41,178 nt of DNA from DAOUBA01 sp034432855 (GTDB taxonomy: Bacteria; Chloroflexota; Anaerolineae; B4-G1), in contig DAOUBA010000059.1 of the NCBI GenBank assembly GCA_034432855.1, positions 1 through 41,178 of the forward strand, in the 5' to 3' direction. The translations under genes and the position numbers were made by a program. The notes beneath the pieces were generated by a model, which had not been told where the DNA came from, did no database searches, and worked only from the letters and a program-made list of their open reading frames with translations. Shown here piece by piece: positions 1 through 6,774 of the stretch (positions are counted from its first letter, which is position 1; each line of letters starts with the position of its first letter).

Positions 1-178
1 CGCAGATTGACCGCAGATTGACGCTGATTTGTCCGAATTCGTGTTGGTTCGCGCCGAAAACCCAAGAAAATCTGCGTTTTTCTGCGTGCATCTGCGTCCC
101 AGAAGAAGTTTGTCGGGTAATGAAATGTCAAACAAGCCTTATCGCGAATCAATGAATTGATCGCCCAGGGAGAATTCG
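1..178. repeat. Intergenic low-complexity repeat (CGCAGATT / TCTGCGT units)
   Basis: The stretch before the first gene holds direct copies of CGCAGATTGA (starting at 1 and 12) and, on the opposite sense, repeated TCTGCGT units around 70-100 that can pair with them. This makes a loose long-range inverted repeat. No coding frame is convincing here, and no HicA-like toxin gene is visible upstream of the HicB-like gene. An AGGGAG ribosome binding site at about 168-173 serves the next gene. Confidence 0.5.
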
Positions 179-640
179 ATGACTGAGAAAACCATCGAGT
201 ATTACATGAGCTTGCCTTACCGGGTTGAGATCTATCCTGAGCCTGACGGAAGCGGTTATACTGCATTGGTACCGGAACTACCCGGATGTATAACCTCCGC
301 TGATACCCTCCAAGAGCTCTGGGGCATGATCGAGGAAGCCAAGAGGGGATGGTTGGAACTTGCACTGGAGGACGGTGATTACATCCCCGAGCCAGCGCCA
401 GTTGAGGTGGAGGAATACAGCGGTAAGTTCGTCGTGCGAGTCCCCTCATCATTACACCGGCAACTAGCCAGACGCGCTGAGCAGGAAAAGACCAGCCTCA
501 ATCAGTTGATCGTGATGTTGCTCGCTGAGGGGATGGGTCGTTGGAGCGCGCACTACAGCCCGGCACATTTCGCTTTAGGCCCGGACAGGCGATCAAACCG
601 TTCCAGCGAGATGCCTTCGAGGAAATGCGGCGATCTTTGA
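179..640 (+). CDS. HicB-family antitoxin-like protein with extended C-terminus
   Basis: The 153-residue protein has two recognisable parts. Residues about 13-65 form the HicB partial RNase-H-like fold, with the typical run DGSGYTALVPELPGC. Residues about 80-120 (GKFVVRVPSSLHRQLA, then SLNQLIVMLLAEG) form a ribbon-helix-helix DNA-binding domain. HicB proteins normally neutralise the HicA mRNA interferase and autorepress the operon. No HicA of the usual 60-80 residues lies on either side, so the gene looks orphaned. About 30 residues after GMGRW have no similarity I recognise and are rich in Ser, Arg and Pro. They could be read-through junk, a frameshifted end, or a chaperone-addiction-like tail given the SecB-like gene downstream. 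The start is supported by AGGGAG about 6 bases upstream. Confidence 0.8.
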   Translation: MTEKTIEYYMSLPYRVEIYPEPDGSGYTALVPELPGCITSADTLQELWGMIEEAKRGWLELALEDGDYIPEPAPVEVEEYSGKFVVRVPSSLHRQLARRAEQEKTSLNQLIVMLLAEGMGRWSAHYSPAHFALGPDRRSNRSSEMPSRKCGDL

Positions 641-1023
641 TCAGTGAGACAACTCGGGCGGAAGGTTCAACACTGATCTGGCGTGAGGACATCCCTACAT
701 CTTCGGTTCGCTTGGTGGCATAGCAAGTAGTACCTTGAGAATGAAATCCTTGCACTTTGGGCAAGAAAATCCACCACGAAGGACACGAAGGTCACATATA
801 GGGAGACCATTCGGTATTTGGCGTGTAGCCGCCCATCTGGACTGGGGGCAGTATGACCCGCCAGCCGCCGGGCGATCAAATCGCCCGGCTCAGCAGGCAA
901 AAGCCCTGCGGGCTTGCACCTGGTTCAGCCGTGCGCTTCCAGCGCACGGTGGAGCCGCGCCGCAATGAATCACTTGGTGGTTTTTGGTTCCGGCTTGTCC
1001 GGGTTAGGAGGATATTAGCCCAA
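641..1023. other. Intergenic region with repeat-like sequence and palindromes
   Basis: This 380-base spacer between the HicB-like and SecB-like genes has no convincing gene. It contains a CCACGAAGGACACGAAGG motif (about 773-790), of a kind that recurs as non-coding repeat in many bacterial genomes. It also contains the palindrome cluster described separately. A TAGGAGG-type ribosome binding site at about 1005-1011 precedes the next gene. Short open frames here have no protein-like character. Confidence 0.5.
867..949. repeat. Cluster of three perfect palindromes (REP/BIME-like)
   Basis: Three perfect hairpins follow one another. The first is GCCGGGCGAT, loop CAA, ATCGCCCGGC at 867-889. The second is AAGCCC, loop TGC, GGGCTT at 901-915. 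The third is a 9-bp stem around CCGTGCGCT at 929-949. All have 3-nt loops. The composition and spacing suggest a repeated extragenic palindromic element rather than a terminator, because no T-tract follows on either strand. Confidence 0.6.
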
Positions 1024-1533
1024 ATGAGTAAAAGGACTAGGCGTACAACGAAGCGACGAGACAGCACCAGTTCAGCCGCCAAAGAGTCGGAAATTCCCGT
1101 TTTCCCCTTCCAGTTAGTGGACATCCGACTGTACCAGGTCACCGTCGAACGACACAGTCCAGAGCAAGAAGGGAAAGATCCGCCGTCTCTGAGTGTGTTG
1201 CTCCTCAAAGGCGAGGAACCCCCCTCGTCGTTAGAGTTTGACCTTCGACTTCATCTTGAGACCAGGCTTCCCCACGGCGACGCACCAGAGTGCTCAATAG
1301 CCCTGAGCATCGAAGGCCATTTCAAGGCCGTTGTCGACCCGGCTAGCATAAGACCAGAAACTACTGAACGATTTAAGACAGCAGACGCCATCCTACTCAT
1401 GTGGCCGTATCTGCGTGAGACACTTCACAATCTGACGGAACGCCTACGCATCGGTGTGCCACCCCTGCCAGTCATTGATGCGCGAGCTCTTGTTACACCG
1501 ACGGGTGAACGTGTAAATGATTCTGAGAGTTAA
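1024..1533 (+). CDS. SecB-like chaperone-family protein
   Basis: This 169-residue protein starts at ATG 1024, behind a TAGGAGG-type site about 12 bases upstream; an in-frame start at 853 would run through the palindrome cluster and is unlikely. Residues 1-22 are basic and probably disordered. From FPFQLVDIRLYQVTVE onward the pattern of alternating beta strands (LSVLLLKGEE, LEFDLRLHLETR, CSIALSIEGHF) and the end ILLMWPYLRETLHNLTERLRI followed by PPLPVIDARAL matches the SecB fold. The segment ILxxYLRE..LTxR..PPLPVI is the most diagnostic. Solitary SecB-like chaperones in non-proteobacteria are often partners of toxin-antitoxin pairs (TAC systems). The HicB-like gene upstream fits that setting, but no toxin is seen. 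Family identification is by eye. Confidence 0.6.
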   Translation: MSKRTRRTTKRRDSTSSAAKESEIPVFPFQLVDIRLYQVTVERHSPEQEGKDPPSLSVLLLKGEEPPSSLEFDLRLHLETRLPHGDAPECSIALSIEGHFKAVVDPASIRPETTERFKTADAILLMWPYLRETLHNLTERLRIGVPPLPVIDARALVTPTGERVNDSES

Positions 1534-1759
1534 GTAGGTGCCTTCCATCAGCAATTTGGAGGTCTTGCCGCCGCTTTCGACTGCCAATGTGCGTGATCTC
1601 TTGTAGGCCGCTCTACCCGTGCCGCAATTGACGCCGCCAGAGGCGCGCGAGTTGGTGGTTAGACATCTAGTCAATCGCGCCGGGTTTACCAGCAGCCGAC
1701 GACGCAGGCAACCTTACCGCCCGGGTGAAACTTAACATTGTCAATAGTTACACAAGAAC
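1534..1759. other. Intergenic region, no gene recognised
   Basis: About 225 bases separate the SecB-like gene from the terminator of the minus-strand PspC gene. A reverse-strand frame is open here, but its translation (many Arg, Thr and Ser, no conserved pattern) looks like a shadow. Part of the sequence may be decayed coding material (for example around 1600-1680), which I cannot assign. Confidence 0.35.
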
Positions 1760-1792
1760 AAACTGCCCCGTGATCGGGTCACGGGGCAGTTT
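1760..1792 (-). terminator. Strong intrinsic terminator after the PspC gene
   Basis: A perfect 14-bp stem (AAACTGCCCCGTGA at 1760-1773 with its complement at 1779-1792) closes a 5-nt loop. Read on the minus strand, it sits about 25 bases after the PspC stop and is followed by a T-rich stretch. The A/T ends of the stem also allow function on the plus strand. Confidence 0.85.
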
Positions 1793-1815
1793 GCTTCTCC
1801 TTTGGTGAGAGCCGT

Positions 1816-2028
1816 TTATGCGCCTTCGGTGCCGTCCCGCAGGGGCGCCTCGGGAATGAAAAGCCAGGCGAGAATGTAGAAGAGGAATCCCACACCGTTA
1901 GCCAGGGCGAGAGCGGCCACCACTACGCGCACCAAGAGCGGATCCAGGTCAAAGTACTCCGCCAGCCCGCCACAAATGCCGGCAATCTGGCGCTCCGTCC
2001 GCGAACGATATAGTTTCTTCCTGGCCAT
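1816..2028 (-). CDS. PspC domain small membrane protein
   Basis: This is a 70-residue protein with the classic PspC signature: KKLYRSRTERQIAGICGGLAEYFDLDP, then one hydrophobic helix (LVRVVVAALALANGVGFLFYILAWLFIPE). The start is taken at the ATG preceded by GCAGGAG, 8 bases upstream; a longer in-frame GTG start at 2055 would place that ribosome binding site inside the gene. PspC proteins are membrane components or regulators of envelope-stress responses, but short stand-alone versions are widespread and mostly uncharacterised. The gene lies 57 bases after porB on the same strand and is followed by a strong terminator, so it may be the last cistron of the por transcript. Confidence 0.85.
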   Translation of the reverse strand: MARKKLYRSRTERQIAGICGGLAEYFDLDPLLVRVVVAALALANGVGFLFYILAWLFIPEAPLRDGTEGA

Positions 2029-2085
2029 GTCTATTCTCCTGCGATCTCTGTCCACTGGATTGTGATCCAGCGGCTCGGAGGCCCG

Positions 2086-3021
2086 CTAACTCTCGCCGCA
2101 CAACTTGAGCAGGCACTCCCAGCGTTCGTCCACCTCGGCCTGCAACTGGTCAATCAAGTGGCGATTCTCCGGGCGGAAGAGGTGGCGGAAACGCCCCTGC
2201 CGCTTGAGCCATTCCTCCACCGGCTTTTTCTCCTTGGGCCTGTAGGTCAGCCGCCATACGCCGTTCTCGACCTCGTACAACGGCCAGTAGCAGGTGTCCA
2301 AGGCAAGTTGGGTCAGTTCGAGCGTCTCGTCGGTGGCGTGCCGCCAGCCGCGATTGCAGGAGGCCAGCACGTTCATGAACGCCGCGCCGCCGCATTCGAC
2401 CGCCTTGCGCGTCTTTTGCATCAGGTCACGCCACTGGCTGGGCGCCGCCTGCGCCACGTAGGGGATGTTGTGGGCGGCCATAATCGCGGTCAGGTCTTTG
2501 CGCGATTGCTGCTTGCCGGGGATCACCTTGCCGGCCGGCGAGGTGGTAGTATGCGCGCCCAACGGCGTGGCGCTGGAACGCTGGATGCCGGTATTCATGT
2601 AGGCTTCGTTGTTGTAGCAGACGTAGAGGAATTGATGCCCGCGCTCGGCAGCGCCGGAGAGCGCCTGCAAGCCAATGTCGTAGGTGCCGCCGTCGCCGCC
2701 GAAAGCGATGAACTTGACATTCTGCTCCGGAATCTTGCCCTGCCGCACCAGACTGCGATAGGCCGACTCGATGCCCGCAATGGTAGACGCGGCATTCTCG
2801 AAGGCGCTGTGCATCCACGGCACGCGCCAGGCGGTGTAGGGATACAGGCTGGTCGAAACTTCCAGACAGCCGGTGGCATTGGCGATAACGACCGGCGCGT
2901 CAATCGCAGCAAGCATCTGGCGCACCACAATCGGCGCGCCGCAGCCGGCGCACAACCGATGCCCCGGGCTGAGTCTATCGGGGCGCTTGGCCAGTTCTTT
3001 GGGTGTCAGTTTGGTTGGCAT
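2086..3021 (-). CDS. porB: Pyruvate:ferredoxin oxidoreductase, beta subunit
   Basis: This 311-residue subunit binds thiamine pyrophosphate and carries a [4Fe-4S] cluster in the enzyme that converts pyruvate, CoA and oxidised ferredoxin to acetyl-CoA and CO2. C24-A-G-C27 and C52 near the N-terminus plus a later Cys in ASCNRGW fit the cluster ligands. GGDGGTYDIG followed by NNEAYMNTG is the TPP/Mg motif of PorB-type proteins. The ATG at 3021 is preceded by GAGGAG, which overlaps the porA stop region; the intercistronic gap is only 8 bases, arguing for coupled translation. An open frame extends upstream into porA in another phase and is not real. It is the last por cistron. 2-oxoacid specificity other than pyruvate cannot be excluded. 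Confidence 0.93.
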   Translation of the reverse strand: MPTKLTPKELAKRPDRLSPGHRLCAGCGAPIVVRQMLAAIDAPVVIANATGCLEVSTSLYPYTAWRVPWMHSAFENAASTIAGIESAYRSLVRQGKIPEQNVKFIAFGGDGGTYDIGLQALSGAAERGHQFLYVCYNNEAYMNTGIQRSSATPLGAHTTTSPAGKVIPGKQQSRKDLTAIMAAHNIPYVAQAAPSQWRDLMQKTRKAVECGGAAFMNVLASCNRGWRHATDETLELTQLALDTCYWPLYEVENGVWRLTYRPKEKKPVEEWLKRQGRFRHLFRPENRHLIDQLQAEVDERWECLLKLCGES

Positions 3022-3029
3022 GTTGCTCC

Positions 3030-4217
3030 TCACTCTCGTACGCTCAAAAAGGTCACTATCCGCTCCACGCGGCCCGTCTGGGCCATGTTGAGCGCGTCGT
3101 GATAGACCCGCTCGATCTCGCCGGGGCGGATGTCGCGCCCACCCAGGCCGAAGAGGTAATCGGCGATCGGCTTCTGGACACCGTGCACGGCCAGCGCCGC
3201 CACCAATTCCAGGAACAAGGGGCCGGCGTTGTTCATCGCCCCAAAGGAGATGGAGCGATCCATCACTGCGATGGCCTTGAGATGACGGAGCGCGTCCACC
3301 ATTTCCCGCGCCGGGAATGGCCGAAAGACGCGCGGCTTCAGGAGACCCACTTTCAGACCCTGATCGCGCAACCTGTCCACTACGACCCTGGCCGTGCCGG
3401 CGGTCGAGTTGGTGACCACTACCGCCACCTCCGCATCGTCCAGGCGGTAGGACTCGAACAGGCCATAGTTGCGGTTGAACTTGCGGTTGAACTCGGCGGC
3501 CACATCGAGGATCACCGGCTGCGCTTTCTCCATCGCCTCGACCTGCTGGCGCTTGTGCTCGTAGTAATAGTCGTAAAACTCGAGCGGGCCGTAGGTCTTG
3601 GGATGCTCGACGTCCAGCAGCGGCCACCGGGGCTTGTATTGCCCCACGAATGCCTTGACCTCGGCGTCGTCATAGACCTCTACCCGCTCCATGCTGTGGC
3701 TGGTGATAAAGCCGTCCTGGCAGACGACGACCGGCAGAAGGACATCGGGGTGTTCGGCGATACGCACGGCCTGGATCATGTTGTCGTAGGCTTCCTGGCT
3801 GTCTTCGGAAAAGAGCACGATCCAGCCGGCATCGCGCATCCCCATCACGTCAGAGTGGTCGCAGTGGATGTTGATCGGCGCCGAGAGAGCGCGGTTGATC
3901 AGAGCCATCACGATAGGGCAGCGGTTGCCTGCGGCGATGTAGAGCACTTCCCACATCAGCGCCAGACCCTGGGAAGAGGTCGCGGTCATCACCCGCGCGC
4001 CCGCCGCCGATGCACCGACGCAGGCACTCATCGCGCTATGCTCGCTTTCGACCGCGATGTACTCGGTATCCACCAGCCCATCGGCGACGTATTCGGCGAA
4101 GAACTCGACCGTTTCCGTCTGCGGAGTGATGGGATATGCGGCGACGACGTCAGGGTTGATCTGGCGCATCGCCATTGCAGCAGCGTTGTCTCCGGTCAAT
4201 GCTTCGAATGTGCTCAT
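3030..4217 (-). CDS. porA: Pyruvate:ferredoxin oxidoreductase, alpha subunit
   Basis: This 395-residue alpha subunit has the hallmark YPITPQTE near residue 30, the VESEHSAMSACVGASAAGAR segment and SSQGLALMWE, all typical of PorA. It supplies the substrate-binding domain and half of the TPP site. The C-terminal half (NSTAGTARVVVDRLRDQGLKVGLLKPRVFRPFP) is the transketolase C-terminal-like domain. The gene lies 3 bases after porD, and its AAGGAG ribosome binding site sits within the porD 3' end. Operon order porG-porD-porA-porB is complete, so the enzyme should be a functional soluble heterotetramer in anaerobic pyruvate oxidation or reductive acetyl-CoA carboxylation. Confidence 0.95.
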   Translation of the reverse strand: MSTFEALTGDNAAAMAMRQINPDVVAAYPITPQTETVEFFAEYVADGLVDTEYIAVESEHSAMSACVGASAAGARVMTATSSQGLALMWEVLYIAAGNRCPIVMALINRALSAPINIHCDHSDVMGMRDAGWIVLFSEDSQEAYDNMIQAVRIAEHPDVLLPVVVCQDGFITSHSMERVEVYDDAEVKAFVGQYKPRWPLLDVEHPKTYGPLEFYDYYYEHKRQQVEAMEKAQPVILDVAAEFNRKFNRNYGLFESYRLDDAEVAVVVTNSTAGTARVVVDRLRDQGLKVGLLKPRVFRPFPAREMVDALRHLKAIAVMDRSISFGAMNNAGPLFLELVAALAVHGVQKPIADYLFGLGGRDIRPGEIERVYHDALNMAQTGRVERIVTFLSVRE

Positions 4218-4220
4218 TGT

Positions 4221-4571
4221 CTACTCCTTCACCTTCCCTTCCTCAAGCATGCGGATGCACAGGCGGGCATCGTCGCGCGCCAGTTCTTCTCCCGCGTCCT
4301 TGATGACCTTGCTGTTGACGGGGCAGACGGAGGCGCAGATGCCGCAGCCTTTGCAATGCTCAAGGTCGAAACCGGCCATTTTCTCGTTCTCGGCATCCAC
4401 CAGGATGCTGGAATCGGGGCAGAACAGCCAGCACTGGAAGCAGTGGATGCATTCGGCTTCGCCACGCACCGGGCGGAAGGCACGCCAGCCGCCAGTGCGG
4501 TACTCGATTGCATTACCGGCTTCCAGAATCATCCCACCGATGGGAATCTCTTTCCATCCTTTGAGTGTCAT
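4221..4571 (-). CDS. porD: Pyruvate:ferredoxin oxidoreductase, delta subunit (2x[4Fe-4S])
   Basis: This 116-residue ferredoxin-like subunit has two cluster motifs: CIHCFQCWLFCP and CKGCGICASVCP. It relays electrons from PorB to external ferredoxin. The N-terminal segment GWKEIPIGGMILEAGNAIEYRTGGWRAFRP is the usual lead-in of PorD proteins. The second motif has Val before the last Cys-Pro, as is common. The start ATG is preceded by TAGGAGAGAG. The gene lies 9 bases after porG and 3 bases before porA. Confidence 0.95.
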   Translation of the reverse strand: MTLKGWKEIPIGGMILEAGNAIEYRTGGWRAFRPVRGEAECIHCFQCWLFCPDSSILVDAENEKMAGFDLEHCKGCGICASVCPVNSKVIKDAGEELARDDARLCIRMLEEGKVKE

Positions 4572-4580
4572 GTCTCTCTC

Positions 4581-5153
4581 CTAACCGTGTTGAATCTCCT
4601 CAGCCGCCCGACGCAATGCTCGGACATTAGCCTCGACCATTTCCGGCGAGATCTTTTTGCCGAACCAGGCACGCAACTGCTCGGCCAAGTCCTCGATGTC
4701 AAAGATGCCGATGGCGCGGGCAAGTGCGCCGAGCATGGGGGTATTGGTGATGTCACGGCCCATTTCCTCGATAGCGATGTGGCTGGCATCTACGGTGAAC
4801 ACCTTGCCGGTTTTCAGGCCCGTGATCTGGCGCACCTCGGCCGGACTCATCGAGGTGTTCACCAGCAGAGCGCCGTCCTCCTTGAGCCCGTCTGTCACCG
4901 GCACTGTCCCCAGCAGCGTGGGGTCGAGCACCAGCACCACGTCAGGATTCTCGATCTGTGAATGAATATAGATAGGCTGGGGGCTGAGGCGGGTGAAGGC
5001 GCGGATCGGCGCGCCCATCCGCTCCGGGCCAAAGTCTGGAAAGGACTGGAAATACTGGCCTGTGCCCATTGCCGTCTCGGCCAGCAGTTTGCCCGCCGTG
5101 ACAACGCCCTGCCCACCACGACCATGCCAGCGGATCTCAATCAATCCTTCCAT
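4581..5153 (-). CDS. porG: Pyruvate:ferredoxin oxidoreductase, gamma subunit
   Basis: This 190-residue gamma subunit begins with the diagnostic IRWHGRGGQGVVTAGKLLAE. SFPDFGPERMGAPIRAF and DPTLLGTVPV follow, as in other PorG proteins. The domain helps bind CoA and contacts the other subunits. It is the first cistron of the por operon, with AAAGGAG 10 bases before the ATG. The upstream leader contains a small hairpin (5184-5199). A weak minus-strand promoter-like CACAAT lies near 5210, but no clear -35 box accompanies it. Confidence 0.93.
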   Translation of the reverse strand: MEGLIEIRWHGRGGQGVVTAGKLLAETAMGTGQYFQSFPDFGPERMGAPIRAFTRLSPQPIYIHSQIENPDVVLVLDPTLLGTVPVTDGLKEDGALLVNTSMSPAEVRQITGLKTGKVFTVDASHIAIEEMGRDITNTPMLGALARAIGIFDIEDLAEQLRAWFGKKISPEMVEANVRALRRAAEEIQHG

Positions 5154-5183
5154 AGCGTCGCTCCTTTGCCAAACGTGAAATCA

Positions 5184-5199
5184 GGAGCCTCTCGGCTCC
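5184..5199 (-). promoter_or_regulatory. Small hairpin in the porG leader
   Basis: GGAGCC at 5184-5189 and GGCTCC at 5194-5199 form a perfect 6-bp stem with a tetraloop, about 30 bases upstream of porG. No T-tract follows, so a terminator is unlikely. It may be an mRNA-stability element or coincidental. Confidence 0.35.
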
Positions 5200-5248
5200 A
5201 GACCCCTATTGTGCCACAAAATCGTGATTTGCGCCAGCTTGCCCCCCC

Positions 5249-5277
5249 TTGACAAATCTACTCACTCGTATTACAAT
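5249..5277 (+). promoter_or_regulatory. Sigma-70-type promoter of the padR-ABC operon
   Basis: TTGACA at 5249-5254, a 17-bp spacer, and TACAAT at 5272-5277 (5 of 6 matches). The predicted start of transcription is near 5284, giving a leader of about 30 nt before padR. Confidence 0.8.
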
Positions 5278-5284
5278 TTCTCTG

Positions 5285-5309
5285 AATCTATGAACCGGTA
5301 GACTAGATT
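5285..5309. promoter_or_regulatory. Candidate PadR operator (inverted repeat)
   Basis: AATCTA (5285-5290) and TAGATT (5304-5309) are perfect inverted half-sites with 13 bases between them. They lie between the -10 box and the padR start codon. PadR regulators commonly autorepress through such dyads, so the site is a plausible operator. This is inferred from position and symmetry only. Confidence 0.5.
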
Positions 5310-5313
5310 AACG

Positions 5314-5910
5314 ATGTCGGTACGCTTTGCCATCCTGGGACTCCTGGCCCAGCGCCCGCGCCACGGCTATGAATTGCGCGCGGCGTTCGAGGCGCTCGTC
5401 GGCGGCGAGGAGAACTGGGACGTAAAACCGGCGCAGATTTACACCACGCTCGCCCGCCTGGAAGAGAGCGGCCTGGTGACGGAAGAAGCGGTCGAGCAAG
5501 AGAGGGGGCCGGAAAAGCGCATCTACGCCCTCACGCCCGCCGGACGCGCCGAACTCGACACCTGGTTCGCCACCGGCGTCGAAAGCGAGCATCAGCGCGA
5601 CGAGTTCTTTATCAAACTGATGCTCAGCCTGGCTGTGGACGGCGCCAACCCGCGCAAGGTGATTCGGACGCAGCGAGCGCTGCTTTACCAAAAATTGCAC
5701 GATGTGACGGCACAGGGACAACAGACCAATCCCAAGACGGAACTGGCATACATGCTGCTGCTGGACAAGACGGTGATGCACCTGGAAGCCGACCTGCGCT
5801 GGCTGGAGATGATCGAGGCGCGGCTGGACGAGGTGCAGCGCCAGCCGCTACCGCAGCCGGAGGTCAAGCCGCGCGGGCGGCCCAAGAAACAAGTCGGCGT
5901 TTCAGATTGA
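5314..5910 (+). CDS. PadR-family transcriptional regulator with C-terminal AT-hook-like motif
   Basis: The 198-residue protein has a PadR winged helix at residues about 1-80 (ILGLLAQRPRHGYEL, then KPAQIYTTLARLEESGLV and GPEKRIYALTPAGRAEL). A helical Vir_act_alpha-like dimerisation region follows at about 90-175. It ends with KPRGRPKK (residues 185-192), which matches the AT-hook core RGRP, an unusual appendage for this family. PadR proteins are typically ligand-responsive repressors of efflux systems, often autoregulated. Here the gene leads a four-gene set with a methyltransferase, an ABC ATPase and an FtsX permease, so it probably controls that exporter. No clear ribosome binding site precedes the ATG; the leader is short. 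Confidence 0.9.
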   Translation: MSVRFAILGLLAQRPRHGYELRAAFEALVGGEENWDVKPAQIYTTLARLEESGLVTEEAVEQERGPEKRIYALTPAGRAELDTWFATGVESEHQRDEFFIKLMLSLAVDGANPRKVIRTQRALLYQKLHDVTAQGQQTNPKTELAYMLLLDKTVMHLEADLRWLEMIEARLDEVQRQPLPQPEVKPRGRPKKQVGVSD

Positions 5911-5919
5911 GATGAAAAG

Positions 5920-6705
5920 ATGAGCCAACAACCAGACCTGTCGTACTTTGGTATGCAGTCCTCGTGGGGCATCTCCAAGCACCCAGGGGGCAAACGCGCC
6001 ACCGACGAATTGGCCGCGATGTGCCACGTCGGGCCGGGCAGTTACGTGCTGGTCGTCGGCTGCGGGGTCGGGGCTACGCCGTGCCACCTCGCCCAGAAGC
6101 ACGGCTGCCGGGTGATGGCGGTAGACCTCTCCCCCAAGATGATCGAGTGGGCGAACAAGCGCGTGCAGGGAAGCAAACTACAAGACCGGGTCGAGTGCCG
6201 CGTGGCCGATGCGCAGGCGCTTCCCTTCGACGACGCGACGTTCGACGCCGTCATCGGCGAATCGGTCAACGCCTTCATCCCCGACCGGCCGAAGGCGCTA
6301 CGCGAGTATGTGCGCGTGACCCGGCCGGGCGGCTACGTCGGTTTCAACGAGTGCGCCTGGGTCGAACCGCCGCCGCAAGAGCTGCTGGACTTCGTGCGCG
6401 TTGCGATGAACGACCCGGCGTTTCTGCCGCCGGATGGCTGGCGCGACCTGCTAGCCAGCGCGCAGTTGGCGGACGTGACGATGCGGGTTCACCGCATGAC
6501 CATGCTGCGCCAGCGGCTCGACGAGTTCGGCGAATTGGACGGGCGCGATTGGGCGGAGCGGCTACGCGCGGCCTGGAATTTGACGGTGATGGTATTCAAG
6601 GACCCACAATCTCGCCAGTATATCAAGAGTATGGTACCCTCGCGCACGGTCATCACGAACCTGTTCAAGTGCCTGGGGTACGTGATCTGTGCGGGCAGAA
6701 AATGA
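5920..6705 (+). CDS. Class I SAM-dependent methyltransferase
   Basis: The 261-residue enzyme has methyltransferase motif I VLVVGCGVGATP (residues about 43-54), an acidic Asp at the end of strand 2 (VMAVDLSP, D69), ADAQALPFDDATFDAVIGE (motifs II-III) and LREYVRVTRPGGYVGFNE (motif IV-V). This is the UbiE/type-11 arrangement; the substrate is unknown. The C-terminal region, residues 170-261, lacks a recognisable acceptor domain. It begins 9 bases after padR and lies in the padR-exporter operon. It could modify a lipid or a small molecule that the ABC system exports, but this is inference from context only. Confidence 0.85.
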   Translation: MSQQPDLSYFGMQSSWGISKHPGGKRATDELAAMCHVGPGSYVLVVGCGVGATPCHLAQKHGCRVMAVDLSPKMIEWANKRVQGSKLQDRVECRVADAQALPFDDATFDAVIGESVNAFIPDRPKALREYVRVTRPGGYVGFNECAWVEPPPQELLDFVRVAMNDPAFLPPDGWRDLLASAQLADVTMRVHRMTMLRQRLDEFGELDGRDWAERLRAAWNLTVMVFKDPQSRQYIKSMVPSRTVITNLFKCLGYVICAGRK

Positions 6706-6754
6706 GCATATCGCCCATTGCGTATCACGGGGCGATAAGCGATACGCGATATGC
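6706..6754. repeat. Nested intergenic inverted repeat
   Basis: Outer arms GCATATCGC (6706-6714) and GCGATATGC (6746-6754) and inner arms GCGTATC (6720-6726) and GATACGC (6741-6747) give a nested dyad immediately after the methyltransferase stop. Its TTACG/CGTAT-like vocabulary resembles the heptamer repeats found in other gaps of the window. There is no T-tract. Confidence 0.5.
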
Positions 6755-6774
6755 GAATGAAAGGAGCAAACGGA

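Noticed and set aside
541..723. Possible frameshifted end of the HicB-like gene
   Set aside because: A +1 frame after GMGRW gives another 60-codon product, but neither tail matches a family I know, so I cannot call a frameshift.
2062..3102. Long open frame antisense to porB (346 codons)
   Set aside because: It is the reverse-strand shadow of a certain gene in GC-rich DNA. The product (many Gly, Arg, Leu, His) has no family pattern.
3003..4961. 652-codon plus-strand frame antisense to the porA-porD-porG genes
   Set aside because: It spans three certain genes in antisense, so its openness is due to codon bias. It has no ribosome binding site and no domain-like segments.
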